From: Deltaproteobacteria bacterium
GTDB taxonomy: Bacteria; Desulfobacterota; Syntrophia; Syntrophales; UBA6807
NCBI GenBank assembly: GCA_016935565.1
Contig: JAFGQS010000120.1
Coordinates: 1 to 52,884, forward strand
Length of the DNA: 52,884 nt
Reading direction: 5' to 3'
The notes under the pieces were generated by a model. The model saw only the letters and a list, made by a program, of their open reading frames with translations, did no database searches and was not told the DNA's origin. Positions 1 to 7,654 of the stretch are shown piece by piece. The stretch's first letter is position 1; each line of letters begins with the position of its first letter. A program made the position numbers and the translations under genes.

Positions 1-1
1 G

Positions 2-217
2 CAGCGAGAACGGGAGGAACTGCCGGGCATCATCGAAGATCTGGAGGCGCAAAGGCGGGACATTTTCACCACTATGGCCGATCCCGAACTTTACAAGACA
101 GCCGGAGCGGAAGTCGCGCGACTGCAGGCACGGCTGGATGAACTGGAACGGGAAATGGAGACGGCCTATGCCCGGTGGGTACTGCTGGAAGAGCTGGCGC
201 TCAAAGCCGACGGGTAA
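2..217 (+). CDS. ABC-F family ATPase, C-terminal end only (Uup-like)
   Basis: Frame 2 is open from the window edge to a TAA at 215-217 and encodes 71 residues. They are charged and coiled-coil-like: an EELPGIIEDLEAQ stretch, then DPELYKTAGAEVARLQARL, then a short amphipathic tail. This matches the C-terminal coiled-coil domain of Uup-type ABC-F proteins, which act on the ribosome or on DNA branch structures. The ATPase domains lie outside the window, so the subfamily is inferred from the tail alone. It is convergent with the minus-strand acyl-CoA synthetase genes. Confidence 0.75.
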   Translation, partial: QREREELPGIIEDLEAQRRDIFTTMADPELYKTAGAEVARLQARLDELEREMETAYARWVLLEELALKADG

Positions 218-350
218 TTCTTGCCCCGACATTTCCGCTTCAATATCATCCGGTGACATCCCCAACGCAATCGCAACGTTCCGAACCATTGCGGGTGATT
301 ACCCGGGCGTCCCTGTCCTCCGCGAGTTATCTGTTACATGATCTGTCTTT

Positions 351-1025
351 TTACCCTTTATCGAGGACGACCAGTGCGTCGACGGCTATGGGTTTTCCGT
401 CCAGAATCTTGAGCGGGTTGATGTCTATCTCTTTCACCCTGTCGTAGGTCAAACCGATCTCGCCGATAGCGATGAGCATGTCTGCCAGCACCTCCCGGTC
501 CACCGGGGGCTTTCTGCGAACCGCATCGAGTATTTTTTTGCCACGGATACTATCCATCATATCCATTGCGTCTTCCCTGGTCAGCGGGGCGACACGGAAG
601 GCAACATCCTCCAGTATTTCCGTAAAGATCCCACCCAAACCGAACATCACACAGGGCCCGAATTGGGCATCTCGTGTCAGTCCGACGACCAGTTCGCGTT
701 CTCCCTTGATCATCTGCTGGACCAGGACTTCCTTTACGGGAACGTCTTTATGGGATGTTATTTTAGCGTAGGCGGCGCGGACATCTTTTTCATCACGCAA
801 ATCCAGGGCGATGATGCCAAGCTCCGTCTTATGACTGAGTTCATCGCCCGAACCTTTCAGGACCACCGGATAGCCGATCTCTTCAGCCACCGCCACCGCG
901 TCGTTTTCGGCGGTCACTATTTTTTCCCTGGTAACGGGGATGCCGAACCCCGCCAGGAATAATTTCGATTCGTATTCAGAAAGCGTTGCTGCTCCCCGTT
1001 TCAGTGCGTCTTCAATAATATTCAT
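351..1025 (-). CDS. ADP-forming acetate/acyl-CoA ligase, beta subunit (ATP-grasp)
   Basis: A 224-residue ATP-grasp protein of the NDP-forming acyl-CoA synthetase family, which converts acyl-CoA, ADP and phosphate to acid, CoA and ATP. The conserved SHKTELG motif places the probable phospho-relay His at residue 65, and GPCVMFGLGGIFTE is the typical glycine-rich core. I chose the ATG at 1025 because GAGGAG lies about 10 bases upstream and the product starts like other beta subunits; the open frame continues 23 codons further into the upstream gene. It follows the alpha gene by 19 bases, so the two should form one operon and one alpha-beta enzyme. The acyl substrate cannot be told from sequence. 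Confidence 0.9.
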   Translation of the reverse strand: MNIIEDALKRGAATLSEYESKLFLAGFGIPVTREKIVTAENDAVAVAEEIGYPVVLKGSGDELSHKTELGIIALDLRDEKDVRAAYAKITSHKDVPVKEVLVQQMIKGERELVVGLTRDAQFGPCVMFGLGGIFTEILEDVAFRVAPLTREDAMDMMDSIRGKKILDAVRRKPPVDREVLADMLIAIGEIGLTYDRVKEIDINPLKILDGKPIAVDALVVLDKG

Positions 1026-1044
1026 AGTCAATCCCGACTCCTCT

Positions 1045-2520
1045 TCATCGTTTTTTGTAATAGCTCGCAACGTGACTGATCGCCCTGAGAGCATCGTTCA
1101 GGCTGTCCAATACGGGAATCCCTCTTTCCACAAAGAGAGCCCGGGTTTCGCGTGTCACTTCCTCGATTTCCATGGATTCGAGTTCCTGTTTGAGGTTCGG
1201 GAGAACGATAATGACCGGTTTATCGGTGATATCCACCGCCTCCTTGACAGCGTCTGCCATTTTTTTATAGGGAATGACATGCCGCAGAGACGGTGCCCCC
1301 GAAAGTGTGGCAATTGATTTGAAGTGATAGAGGAGCTGGGTCAGTATCTGAAGTTCCACACGAGGGTCCCTGGCCGCGCTGATAAGGGTGGACTTGATGG
1401 CCCCGGGAGCGACAAACGGATTTGCCGAATCGATCGGATTTGTCGCACTCGAGCCCGGCCTTGGAAGAACCGACAGAATTTCTTCGACGATATCGTCTTT
1501 CAGGGTGGGAATTTCCAGGTTGAACGATTCGGCAGCATCACAGGCGCTCACCCCCAGCGCTCCGCCTCCTCCCACAACGGTAATGCCTTTATACTCTCTC
1601 GGGGGAAGCAGTGAAAAAGCCAGACTGGCCTGCGCCATTTCCTGCAGGCCGTGAACCTGGATCGCATTGCACTGCCGGAGGAGAGAATTCCATATTATTC
1701 TGCTGCCCCCCATGGATGCCGTATGGCTGGTCACCGCCCGGTTTCCAGCCTCGGAAAGCCCGCCTTTGTAAACGATCACCGGTTTCCTGGCTGCAACATC
1801 CTTGAGTGTGGTGAAAAACTTCCTCCCGTTGTCTATGCCCTCTATGTACAGAGCGATGACCTCCGTTTCGGGATCGTTGCCGAGATACTCGAGCAGTTCC
1901 GTTTCGCGTAAGTCGGCCCCGTTTCCGAAGCTGATTATCTTGCTGAACCGGATGCCCATCCATTTGCCCATCTGGGCAAAGTCCACCGACATGCCGCCGC
2001 TCTGAGCCAAAAAGGCTACAGGACCGCTCTCCCGCGAGAAATCGGGCCCCGGTGCCATGGTGAGCCCGCTTTCGGGGCAGTAGATGCCGAAACAGTTCGG
2101 GCCGATAACCCGTATCCCCTTCCGGGCTATTTTCTTAATTTCCTCTTCGAGGGCAATCCCTTCGGGTTCACCCGTTTCTTTAAAACCAGCGGAAATGATC
2201 TCCACCCCTGCCGCACCTTTCAACCGGCATGCCTCAATCGTTTCCGGTACCAGCGGTGCCGCCACGGAGACGATGGCAAAGTCTATCTCATCCGGAATTT
2301 CCTCAACACTTTTATAGACGTCAAAGTCGCCGAATGTTCCCCCTTTGGGATTGACGGGATACAGTCGGCTCTCACATTGCATCGATACAAGCGCTTTAAA
2401 AATCAGACTCCCGAAACTGACGGGATTGTCGGCTGATACACCCACGACGGCAATGCTTTCAGGGTAAAAAATTCTATTAAAATCAGTCGATACGGCGCTG
2501 GTCTCTTTCGCCCATGCCAT
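1045..2520 (-). CDS. ADP-forming acetate/acyl-CoA ligase, alpha subunit
   Basis: A 491-residue protein with an N-terminal CoA-binding Rossmann domain (residues about 15-110), a succinyl-CoA-synthetase-like domain containing VIGPNCFG near 138-145, and a ligase domain with the SHTAS motif. His266 in that motif corresponds to the phosphorylated histidine of the family. Start: ATG at 2520 with GGGAGG seven bases upstream. The beta gene follows directly. Such enzymes make ATP by substrate-level phosphorylation in anaerobes. A fused version of the same enzyme lies at 7655-9682. Confidence 0.92.
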   Translation of the reverse strand: MAWAKETSAVSTDFNRIFYPESIAVVGVSADNPVSFGSLIFKALVSMQCESRLYPVNPKGGTFGDFDVYKSVEEIPDEIDFAIVSVAAPLVPETIEACRLKGAAGVEIISAGFKETGEPEGIALEEEIKKIARKGIRVIGPNCFGIYCPESGLTMAPGPDFSRESGPVAFLAQSGGMSVDFAQMGKWMGIRFSKIISFGNGADLRETELLEYLGNDPETEVIALYIEGIDNGRKFFTTLKDVAARKPVIVYKGGLSEAGNRAVTSHTASMGGSRIIWNSLLRQCNAIQVHGLQEMAQASLAFSLLPPREYKGITVVGGGGALGVSACDAAESFNLEIPTLKDDIVEEILSVLPRPGSSATNPIDSANPFVAPGAIKSTLISAARDPRVELQILTQLLYHFKSIATLSGAPSLRHVIPYKKMADAVKEAVDITDKPVIIVLPNLKQELESMEIEEVTRETRALFVERGIPVLDSLNDALRAISHVASYYKKR

Positions 2521-2990
2521 ACGCGAACCTCCCTATAATGTTTTTATGGCCATTCGAGTTCCATTACTCAAAAACCGTGTCATTTATGCTCATTACATGA
2601 TGTTTGTCAAGAATGAATTTATTTCTCTGAGTTAGCGGCTTGTGTTTTGCCTCTTGCGGAAGGAGATCGGGGAATTGAATTCGCATTTCGTTTTTGCAAG
2701 ACAAGTTGACTTCTATCCCATTCCTTATTAAAGTTCACTTAACATTATATTTCATTCGAAGGGGAGATTAATCATGCAGACAGCAGATCTGAAGCAGTAT
2801 TGCAAAAAAGCCCTCGAAGGGGAGCAGTCCCTTCCGGAAACGATTTGCTTTTGTTTGAATATTCTTATATTGCAAAAAATTGCAGGCAACAGATGAAATG
2901 CACTTGGGACCGGGGATGGGTCCGTAAAGGACCGGAGAAGTATGGTAACGGCGGCACAACGGTACCGGACACAACGGATGGTGTGAACAT
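2521..2990. other. Intergenic stretch between divergent acyl-CoA ligase and M50 protease genes
   Basis: About 470 bases with no recognised gene. It must hold the promoter of the minus-strand synthetase operon and that of the plus-strand protease. A TTGACT box at 2705-2710 is the best plus-strand -35 candidate, but no good -10 follows at normal spacing. A 40-codon open frame at 2774-2896 is listed separately. The sequence attgcaaaaaa occurs twice about 75 bases apart (near 2800 and 2872), which could be chance in this A-rich stretch. Confidence 0.5.
2774..2896 (+). CDS. Possible small protein, unknown (40 residues)
   Basis: ATG at 2774 is preceded by AAGGGGAG at ideal spacing, and the frame runs 40 codons to TGA at 2894. 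The product starts MQTADLKQYCKKALEGEQ and contains a short hydrophobic stretch. I recognise no family. The good ribosome binding site is the main support; the short length and lack of homology argue for caution. It could be a decayed gene start or a leader peptide for the protease gene 95 bases downstream. Confidence 0.3.
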   Translation: MQTADLKQYCKKALEGEQSLPETICFCLNILILQKIAGNR

Positions 2991-3620
2991 ATGGGATTGA
3001 TCAATCTTTTAATAAAAAACCCGGTGGCTTTCATTCTGATAGCCATACCGCTCTTATATTCGGTAATCCTCCACGAGGTGGCCCACGGGTGGGTCGCCAA
3101 CAGAATGGGAGATCCCACGGCAAAACTGATGGGCAGGCTCAGCCTTAATCCGCTGAAACATCTCGACCCGGTGGGGACACTCATGCTCTTTATATTCGGC
3201 TTCGGGTGGGCACGTCCGGTTCCCGTCAATTTCTCCTATATTGGTAGAAGCAGGTTTGCACAGATACTGGTTTCGGCGGCAGGCATTATCGTCAACACGG
3301 TACTCGCCTTTATTGCCCTCTTTCTGCTTCAATCCCTGCCGCTGGCCCCACACGGTATCGCCGCAACACTGCTGTACTATATGGCTCAGATCAATATCAT
3401 ACTGGCGGCATTCAATTTGATTCCGATTCCGCCCCTTGACGGTTCCAAGATTCTCATGGGCTTTCTGTCCGAACGTCTTCAATATTCACTTTCACGACTT
3501 GAGCCGTACGGCCTTTTTATCATTATCGGATTGCTTTATTTCCACCTTCTGGACCCTGTCATACATTTTTTCCGATGGATCATACTGACGATTATCGGTA
3601 TGCTCCTCTTCATGCGTTGA
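2991..3620 (+). CDS. Site-2 protease family membrane metalloprotease (peptidase M50)
   Basis: A 209-residue integral membrane protein with the zinc protease motif HEVAH at residues 28-32 (His28, Glu29, His32) in an early membrane helix, and the second motif NLIPIPPLDG at 142-151, where Asp150 is the third zinc ligand. Four or more hydrophobic helices are visible. This is the small, PDZ-free S2P group. Members cleave within membranes, but the substrate is not predictable. Start at ATG 2991; the ribosome site is weak (GGTGTG). The next gene starts 113 bases downstream on the same strand. Confidence 0.88.
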   Translation: MGLINLLIKNPVAFILIAIPLLYSVILHEVAHGWVANRMGDPTAKLMGRLSLNPLKHLDPVGTLMLFIFGFGWARPVPVNFSYIGRSRFAQILVSAAGIIVNTVLAFIALFLLQSLPLAPHGIAATLLYYMAQINIILAAFNLIPIPPLDGSKILMGFLSERLQYSLSRLEPYGLFIIIGLLYFHLLDPVIHFFRWIILTIIGMLLFMR

Positions 3621-3733
3621 GTGCAGCAGATGTTCTTGTAGCCCGATTATTCAATCGTAGATGCGCCGGAGGAGTTACTGATGGAACAACTATCGTCCCA
3701 TCGAAAAGGACATATAAAGAGGACGATTTTAGT

Positions 3734-4357
3734 ATGAATCCGGAGATGTGGGCCGCCTTTGTAATCGCTTCAACGATCCTTCTCGTGATTCCGGGTCCGA
3801 CAATAATCCTGGTGATAAGTCAAGCTATTGCACATGGACGCAAGGCGGCAATACCGATTGCTGCCGGTGTGACCCTTGGCGATTTTACCGCAATCACCTG
3901 TTCGCTTCTGGGACTCGGCACAATTCTGGCTGCCTCCGCCGCGCTTTTTTCCCTCCTGAAATGGATTGGTGCGGTTTACCTTATCTATCTCGGCATCAAA
4001 TTGTGGCGAACACGTTCGGAAGCTGATGAAATTCCCTTTACGATTGGTAACGAAAACCGTTCGTTATTCAAAAGCGCGTTTGTGGTAACCGCTTTGAATC
4101 CCAAGAGCATAGCATTCTTCGTCGCTTTTCTCCCGCAGTTTGTTGATTCCCGGGGGCAAGCAGTGCCTCAGCTTCTTCTTCTGGGGGCTACGTTTCTTTT
4201 CCTCGCAGCGGTCAACGCAATGCTGTATGCTTTTTTCGCAGGTCAGCTTCGAGATATGATGCAGAATTCAAGGGTGCGTCGCTGGTTCAATCGCCTCGGG
4301 GGAAGTGCACTCATCGGGGCGGGGATTGTGACGGCGACGATCAAACGCTCTTCGTAA
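3734..4357 (+). CDS. LysE/RhtB-family amino-acid exporter
   Basis: A 207-residue membrane protein of the LysE translocator family. The N-terminal helix carries the conserved PGP motif (residues 20-22) followed by ISQAIAHGRK, and the rest alternates hydrophobic helices with short loops, six in total by eye. The frame is open further upstream into the previous gene, but ATG 3734 has AGAGG about 11 bases upstream and gives the usual family length near 205. It probably exports an amino acid or similar metabolite; the substrate is unknown. Confidence 0.88.
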   Translation: MNPEMWAAFVIASTILLVIPGPTIILVISQAIAHGRKAAIPIAAGVTLGDFTAITCSLLGLGTILAASAALFSLLKWIGAVYLIYLGIKLWRTRSEADEIPFTIGNENRSLFKSAFVVTALNPKSIAFFVAFLPQFVDSRGQAVPQLLLLGATFLFLAAVNAMLYAFFAGQLRDMMQNSRVRRWFNRLGGSALIGAGIVTATIKRSS

Positions 4358-4418
4358 CCGCAAGCCTGCCTTTCACGATAATGGCCGGTTTTCGCCATCG
4401 GGATTTTTCGCTGAGCAA

Positions 4419-5168
4419 ATGAAAACAGTTCGAATCATCTATTCAGTCATCATAATCTGCTTTATTCTCCCGGGGCACAGTCTCTGTGCCGGACAAATTT
4501 CCAACGGGGAGTGTGTCGTTTTGCTCCACGGCCTGGCGCGAACGAAACATTCGATGAATACAATGGAAAAGCAACTTAAAACGGAAGGCTTTGAGGTTGT
4601 TAACTGGGGCTATCCTTCAAGGCATCACACGATTGAAAAACTTGCAGAGGATGCCATACCGGCGGCTGTTGAGGCCTGCCGTAACAAAGGCGCGACCACG
4701 ATTCATTTCGTCACACATTCTATGGGAAGCATTCTCGTCCGATATTATCTAAAGCACCATGAGATAAAAGGATTAGGCAGAGTAATCATGCTGAGTCCCC
4801 CGAACGGCGGAAGCGAGGTGGTGGATACGTTCAAGGACACGTTCCCCTTTCGATTCATACACGGCCCCGCGGGAAAAGAGCTGGGAACAGATGCTTTCAG
4901 CCTCCCGAGGAGACTTGGTAAGGTCGAGTTCGATTCAGGTGTGATTACCGGTGACAGATCCATCAATCTCATTAATTCGCTTCTCATTCCCGGAACAGAT
5001 GACGGCAAGGTTTCCGTAACGAACGCACAGGTAGAAGGAATGAGTGATTTTCTTGTTGTTCATGTATCCCATCCATTCATTATGAAGAATCGCGAGGTAA
5101 TAACCCAGACAATTTATTTTTTGAAAAACGGAAAGTTTAACAGGAATGAGGGACACCGGAAGGAATGA
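4419..5168 (+). CDS. Secreted lipase-like alpha/beta hydrolase
   Basis: A 249-residue protein with a signal peptide (MKTVRIIYSV followed by a hydrophobic stretch, likely cleaved near residues 22-25). The oxyanion HG is at 37-38, and the nucleophile elbow is THSMG with Ser101; the residue two before the serine is Thr rather than the usual Gly. Acid and base candidates are Asp194 or Asp195 in GTDDG and His218 in SHPFIM. The fold resembles triacylglycerol lipase/EstA-type hydrolases. It follows the LysE gene by 61 bases. The true substrate is unknown. Confidence 0.8.
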   Translation: MKTVRIIYSVIIICFILPGHSLCAGQISNGECVVLLHGLARTKHSMNTMEKQLKTEGFEVVNWGYPSRHHTIEKLAEDAIPAAVEACRNKGATTIHFVTHSMGSILVRYYLKHHEIKGLGRVIMLSPPNGGSEVVDTFKDTFPFRFIHGPAGKELGTDAFSLPRRLGKVEFDSGVITGDRSINLINSLLIPGTDDGKVSVTNAQVEGMSDFLVVHVSHPFIMKNREVITQTIYFLKNGKFNRNEGHRKE

Positions 5169-5227
5169 GAGGCTCAAAGGTCAGCACTCAGACCTTGAGG
5201 CGTTGATGCACAACCATAGAAAGGGGC

Positions 5228-5257
5228 AAGGGGATCAAGCGATAACTCGATCCCCTT
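5228..5257 (+). terminator. Hairpin after the hydrolase gene
   Basis: AAGGGGATC (5228-5236) pairs perfectly with GATCCCCTT (5249-5257) across a 12-base loop, 60 bases after the stop codon. Only three T residues follow on the plus strand, so it is a weak intrinsic terminator or simply a 3' stabilising hairpin. It could equally serve the minus-strand small gene ending at 5340. Confidence 0.4.
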
Positions 5258-5339
5258 TAATACAACCGGCATTCTGTCTCATGCTGCATCAAACGAAAGC
5301 GGCAAGCCTTTTATACACATAGTAACAGGAGATACGTCA

Positions 5340-5468
5340 TCAGAGCATACAGACATCGCCGGCGCATACACCACTTCCAAGTGACAATTGAGTAGGTTTA
5401 TGTTTTCTTGTCCTTTTTCTGATATTGGGCTCAACGGGATATTCTTTTCTTGTAATAGTTCTTGTCAT
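5340..5468 (-). CDS. Small basic peptide with C-terminal Cys pair, unknown; possible modified-peptide precursor
   Basis: ATG at 5468 follows GGGAGGAG at 6 bases, one of the strongest ribosome binding sites in the window. The 42-residue product is very basic over its first 25 residues (MTRTITRKEYPVEPN, then several RK pairs). It ends in a small, Gly/Ser/Cys-rich tail, SLGSGVCAGDVCML, with two cysteines spaced CX4C. A charged leader plus a short Cys/Gly/Ser core resembles precursors of ribosomally made modified peptides, but no maturation enzyme is visible next to it. Equally possible are a small regulatory or membrane-associated peptide or a chance frame. Confidence 0.4.
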   Translation of the reverse strand: MTRTITRKEYPVEPNIRKRTRKHKPTQLSLGSGVCAGDVCML

Positions 5469-5554
5469 GATTCACTCCTCCCTTCTTTTCTCATCAGGAT
5501 TACAGCGTTTCTTTATTTTCCTTCATATCGTCACAAGAACTGTACAGCGGAAAA

Positions 5555-5836
5555 GTGATCGACACAATCGGCGGGTGGCTGAATTCAGGGTCGGATGACA
5601 TACATTTTATTTATAAGCCAAGAAGAAGGTTCGACTGGGACAAGAGCTCTTTCATACATGGGGTCCCGGCGTATGAAACCATCGGAATTTGTCCGATGCA
5701 ACACGAATACTGCCAATTACAGAAATGGTGTGAGGAAGCGGCCACGTTCAGATTGAAGCCTGATTTGTTGCTCACGCAAAAGAACGGAGTTGCATCTTTC
5801 CCCGTGCATCGAAAACAAATGCTGTTACTATTATGA
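5555..5836 (+). CDS. Doubtful open frame, unknown
   Basis: A GTG-started frame of 93 codons; the frame stays open back to 5471 but has no ATG or good ribosome site. Some of the product looks protein-like (KVIDTIGGWLNSGSDD, then ICPMQHEYCQLQKWC with three Cys), but I recognise no family and the end reads as non-coding (MLLLL). It could be the remnant of a broken gene. The antisense frame at 5611-5928 is equally open and equally unconvincing. Confidence 0.15.
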   Translation: MIDTIGGWLNSGSDDIHFIYKPRRRFDWDKSSFIHGVPAYETIGICPMQHEYCQLQKWCEEAATFRLKPDLLLTQKNGVASFPVHRKQMLLLL

Positions 5837-5939
5837 ACATGAGACGGCAGCGGCGGGCCCCGGTTCAGGCATTCATGGACAGCAATGAACCGACCACACC
5901 TGTAACAGCACCGAAAAAAGGAAGGCATTCTTTCAGATT

Positions 5940-6965
5940 ATGACACGCAAGATTTTACTCGGAAAAACAGGGCTTGAAAGTACACGACTCGGCTTCGGGG
6001 GCATTCCGATTCAGCGTGTCGATGAACGGCAGGCCGTAGAAACGGTCATTCATGCAATCGAAAAAGGAGTCGACTTTATCGATACGGCCCGCGCCTATAC
6101 CACAAGCGAAACAAGAATCGGCATCGCACTCCGTGAAACAGCAGAGAACAGGCTGGTTCTGGCAACAAAGTCCCAGCAGCGAACGGCCGATGGTATCAGA
6201 AAGGATGTCGAGAAGAGTCTGAAAGAGCTTAAGAGAGAGACCATCGATCTCTACCAGTGCCATTTCGTCAGGGATTTCGACACCTATGGCACAATCATAT
6301 CCACAGGAGGAGCCCTGGAAGGGCTGCTCATGGCCCGTGACGAGGGACTGATCGGACACATCGGGATAACCAGCCACAGCCTTGACGTCCTGAACCATGC
6401 TATCGACGACGGGCTCTTCGAGACAATCATGGTCTGTTACAGCTTCCTTGAACCGTTGGCGGAAGAAACCGTCATCCCCAAAGCACTGGCAAAGAATATG
6501 GGAGTGATTATCATGAAGTCCTTTTCCGGCGGCGTTATCGATAATCCCCGGCTGGCCCTCAAATACGCCCTCGCCATCGATGGGACCGTCGTCATCCCCG
6601 GCGTGGAAAGCAAAGAGTTGTTCGACCGGAACTGGGACGTTTTTCTCAGCGACCTGGCCCTCGATCACGACGAATTCCAGGAGATTGCCGCCATCAGGCA
6701 ACAGTTCGACAAGCACTTCTGCCGGCGTTGCGACTACTGTCAGCCCTGTCCCGAAGGAATTTCGATCCAGGCAATCTTAGGAATCAAATCGATGGTCAAA
6801 CGGATGGGTAAGGCCGTCATTGAGAAGGGGTGGCCCAAAGAGGTCGTCGAAAAAGCCCGGAACTGTAACGGATGCGGCGAGTGCATGGAACGGTGTCCCT
6901 ATGATCTTCCCATACCGGAACTGATCAGGGAAAATGTGGAATGGTTCGATGAACAGTTGCTCTAG
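5940..6965 (+). CDS. Aldo/keto reductase with C-terminal two-cluster ferredoxin domain
   Basis: A 341-residue protein. Residues 1-250 form an aldo/keto reductase barrel with the full catalytic tetrad: Asp48, Tyr53, Lys77 and His108. The tail binds two iron-sulfur clusters: Cys261, 264, 267, 270 and then Cys309, 312, 315, 319 followed by Pro. This AKR-ferredoxin arrangement is common in anaerobes and suggests that it reduces or oxidises a carbonyl using ferredoxin electrons. Start at ATG 5940; GGAAGG is upstream but somewhat far. The substrate is unknown. Confidence 0.88.
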   Translation: MTRKILLGKTGLESTRLGFGGIPIQRVDERQAVETVIHAIEKGVDFIDTARAYTTSETRIGIALRETAENRLVLATKSQQRTADGIRKDVEKSLKELKRETIDLYQCHFVRDFDTYGTIISTGGALEGLLMARDEGLIGHIGITSHSLDVLNHAIDDGLFETIMVCYSFLEPLAEETVIPKALAKNMGVIIMKSFSGGVIDNPRLALKYALAIDGTVVIPGVESKELFDRNWDVFLSDLALDHDEFQEIAAIRQQFDKHFCRRCDYCQPCPEGISIQAILGIKSMVKRMGKAVIEKGWPKEVVEKARNCNGCGECMERCPYDLPIPELIRENVEWFDEQLL

Positions 6966-7072
6966 CAAAAAACGGGGACGGGTTCACATTTCCGTTTAAC
7001 GGGCCATGGTCAGACTCTCAGGATGGAAAACGGCTTCGGAATCGACGGCGGATTAGCTCCATCACCATTTCC

Positions 7073-7537
7073 TCAACTCAGCAGCATGAAAATCCGCATT
7101 ACGGCGGTCGTTATCACCGATATCAACAACATGATAAAAAATTCTTTTCTGATTCCATACTTTTTTAGAAAATGAAACAGGATGGTCCCCGAGAGAAAAA
7201 CCAAAGGCAAGATGAAGCAGGCTCGCGGGGAGAAAGACCAGGTGGCACTGACGGCGACAATTGCCGCAAAAAGACACCCCGTATAGAGGTTCATGGCTAT
7301 TGTTTTTCGACCTGCTGTAAAAGCGACAGTACCTCCCACAAAACATATTCCGAGAACAGAACCGACCACTATAAGCATGATTTTACCGACGGATTGGATG
7401 TGCTGTGCAGTGACCTCATAATCAGTTGCCGATGCGGGCGTATACAACCGCAGGAAGAGATTCACCGCTACAATGAGAACAAGTAACGCGGAGGCGATGG
7501 AAATTCCACAAAGATGATTGTTGCTGATGGTCTTCAG
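7073..7537 (-). CDS. Hypothetical membrane protein, probable CTG start
   Basis: A polytopic membrane protein of unknown family. From the GTG at 7465 it would have 130 residues and four hydrophobic helices. However, the frame is open upstream: a CTG at 7537 sits seven bases after a perfect AGGAG, and adds a leading LKTISNNHLCG plus a further clean hydrophobic helix. I therefore prefer 7537 (154 residues, five helices: about residues 10-30, 50-70, 80-100, 105-124, 133-152). No good Shine-Dalgarno precedes GTG 7465. It lies 117 bases downstream of the fused acyl-CoA synthetase on the same strand and may be co-transcribed. Confidence 0.55.
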   Translation of the reverse strand: MKTISNNHLCGISIASALLVLIVAVNLFLRLYTPASATDYEVTAQHIQSVGKIMLIVVGSVLGICFVGGTVAFTAGRKTIAMNLYTGCLFAAIVAVSATWSFSPRACFILPLVFLSGTILFHFLKKYGIRKEFFIMLLISVITTAVMRIFMLLS

Positions 7538-7591
7538 TCGATAATCTCCTGAGGTAGTGTGTAGTGAACAGATCGTAAGGCTCCGTCAAGG

Positions 7592-7628
7592 AGAGAGGGG
7601 TCACCCATCTATCGGCCAACCCCTCTCT
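7592..7628 (-). terminator. Hairpin downstream of fused acyl-CoA synthetase
   Basis: AGAGAGGGGT (7592-7601) pairs perfectly with ACCCCTCTCT (7619-7628) across a 17-base loop, 27 bases beyond the stop of the minus-strand synthetase gene. No T-run follows on either strand, so it is more likely a 3' stabilising or Rho-associated hairpin than a classical intrinsic terminator. Confidence 0.4.
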
Positions 7629-7654
7629 TCAGCACGTAATGTTGACAGTCGTAT

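Larger units (their letters stand above)
5169..5939. other. Gene-poor stretch between hydrolase and aldo/keto reductase
   Basis: About 770 bases without a recognised gene. It holds a hairpin after the hydrolase gene (5228-5257), a minus-strand 42-codon frame with a strong ribosome binding site (5340-5468), and a plus-strand open frame without homology (5471-5836, GTG at 5555). Base composition is uneven, with AT-rich 5390-5530. It may be a site of gene decay or insertion. Confidence 0.5.

Noticed and set aside
218-350. Short minus-strand frame with MVRNVAIALGMSPDD-like start near 289
   Set aside because: No ribosome site and it runs antisense into the ABC-F tail; likely chance.
5611-5928. 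Minus-strand 105-codon frame
   Set aside because: Cys/His-rich but without ribosome site or family; antisense to an equally weak frame, so probably chance.
5955-6716. 253-codon minus-strand frame antisense to the aldo/keto reductase
   Set aside because: Shadow of a GC-biased codon pattern; the sense gene has a full catalytic tetrad and iron-sulfur ligands.
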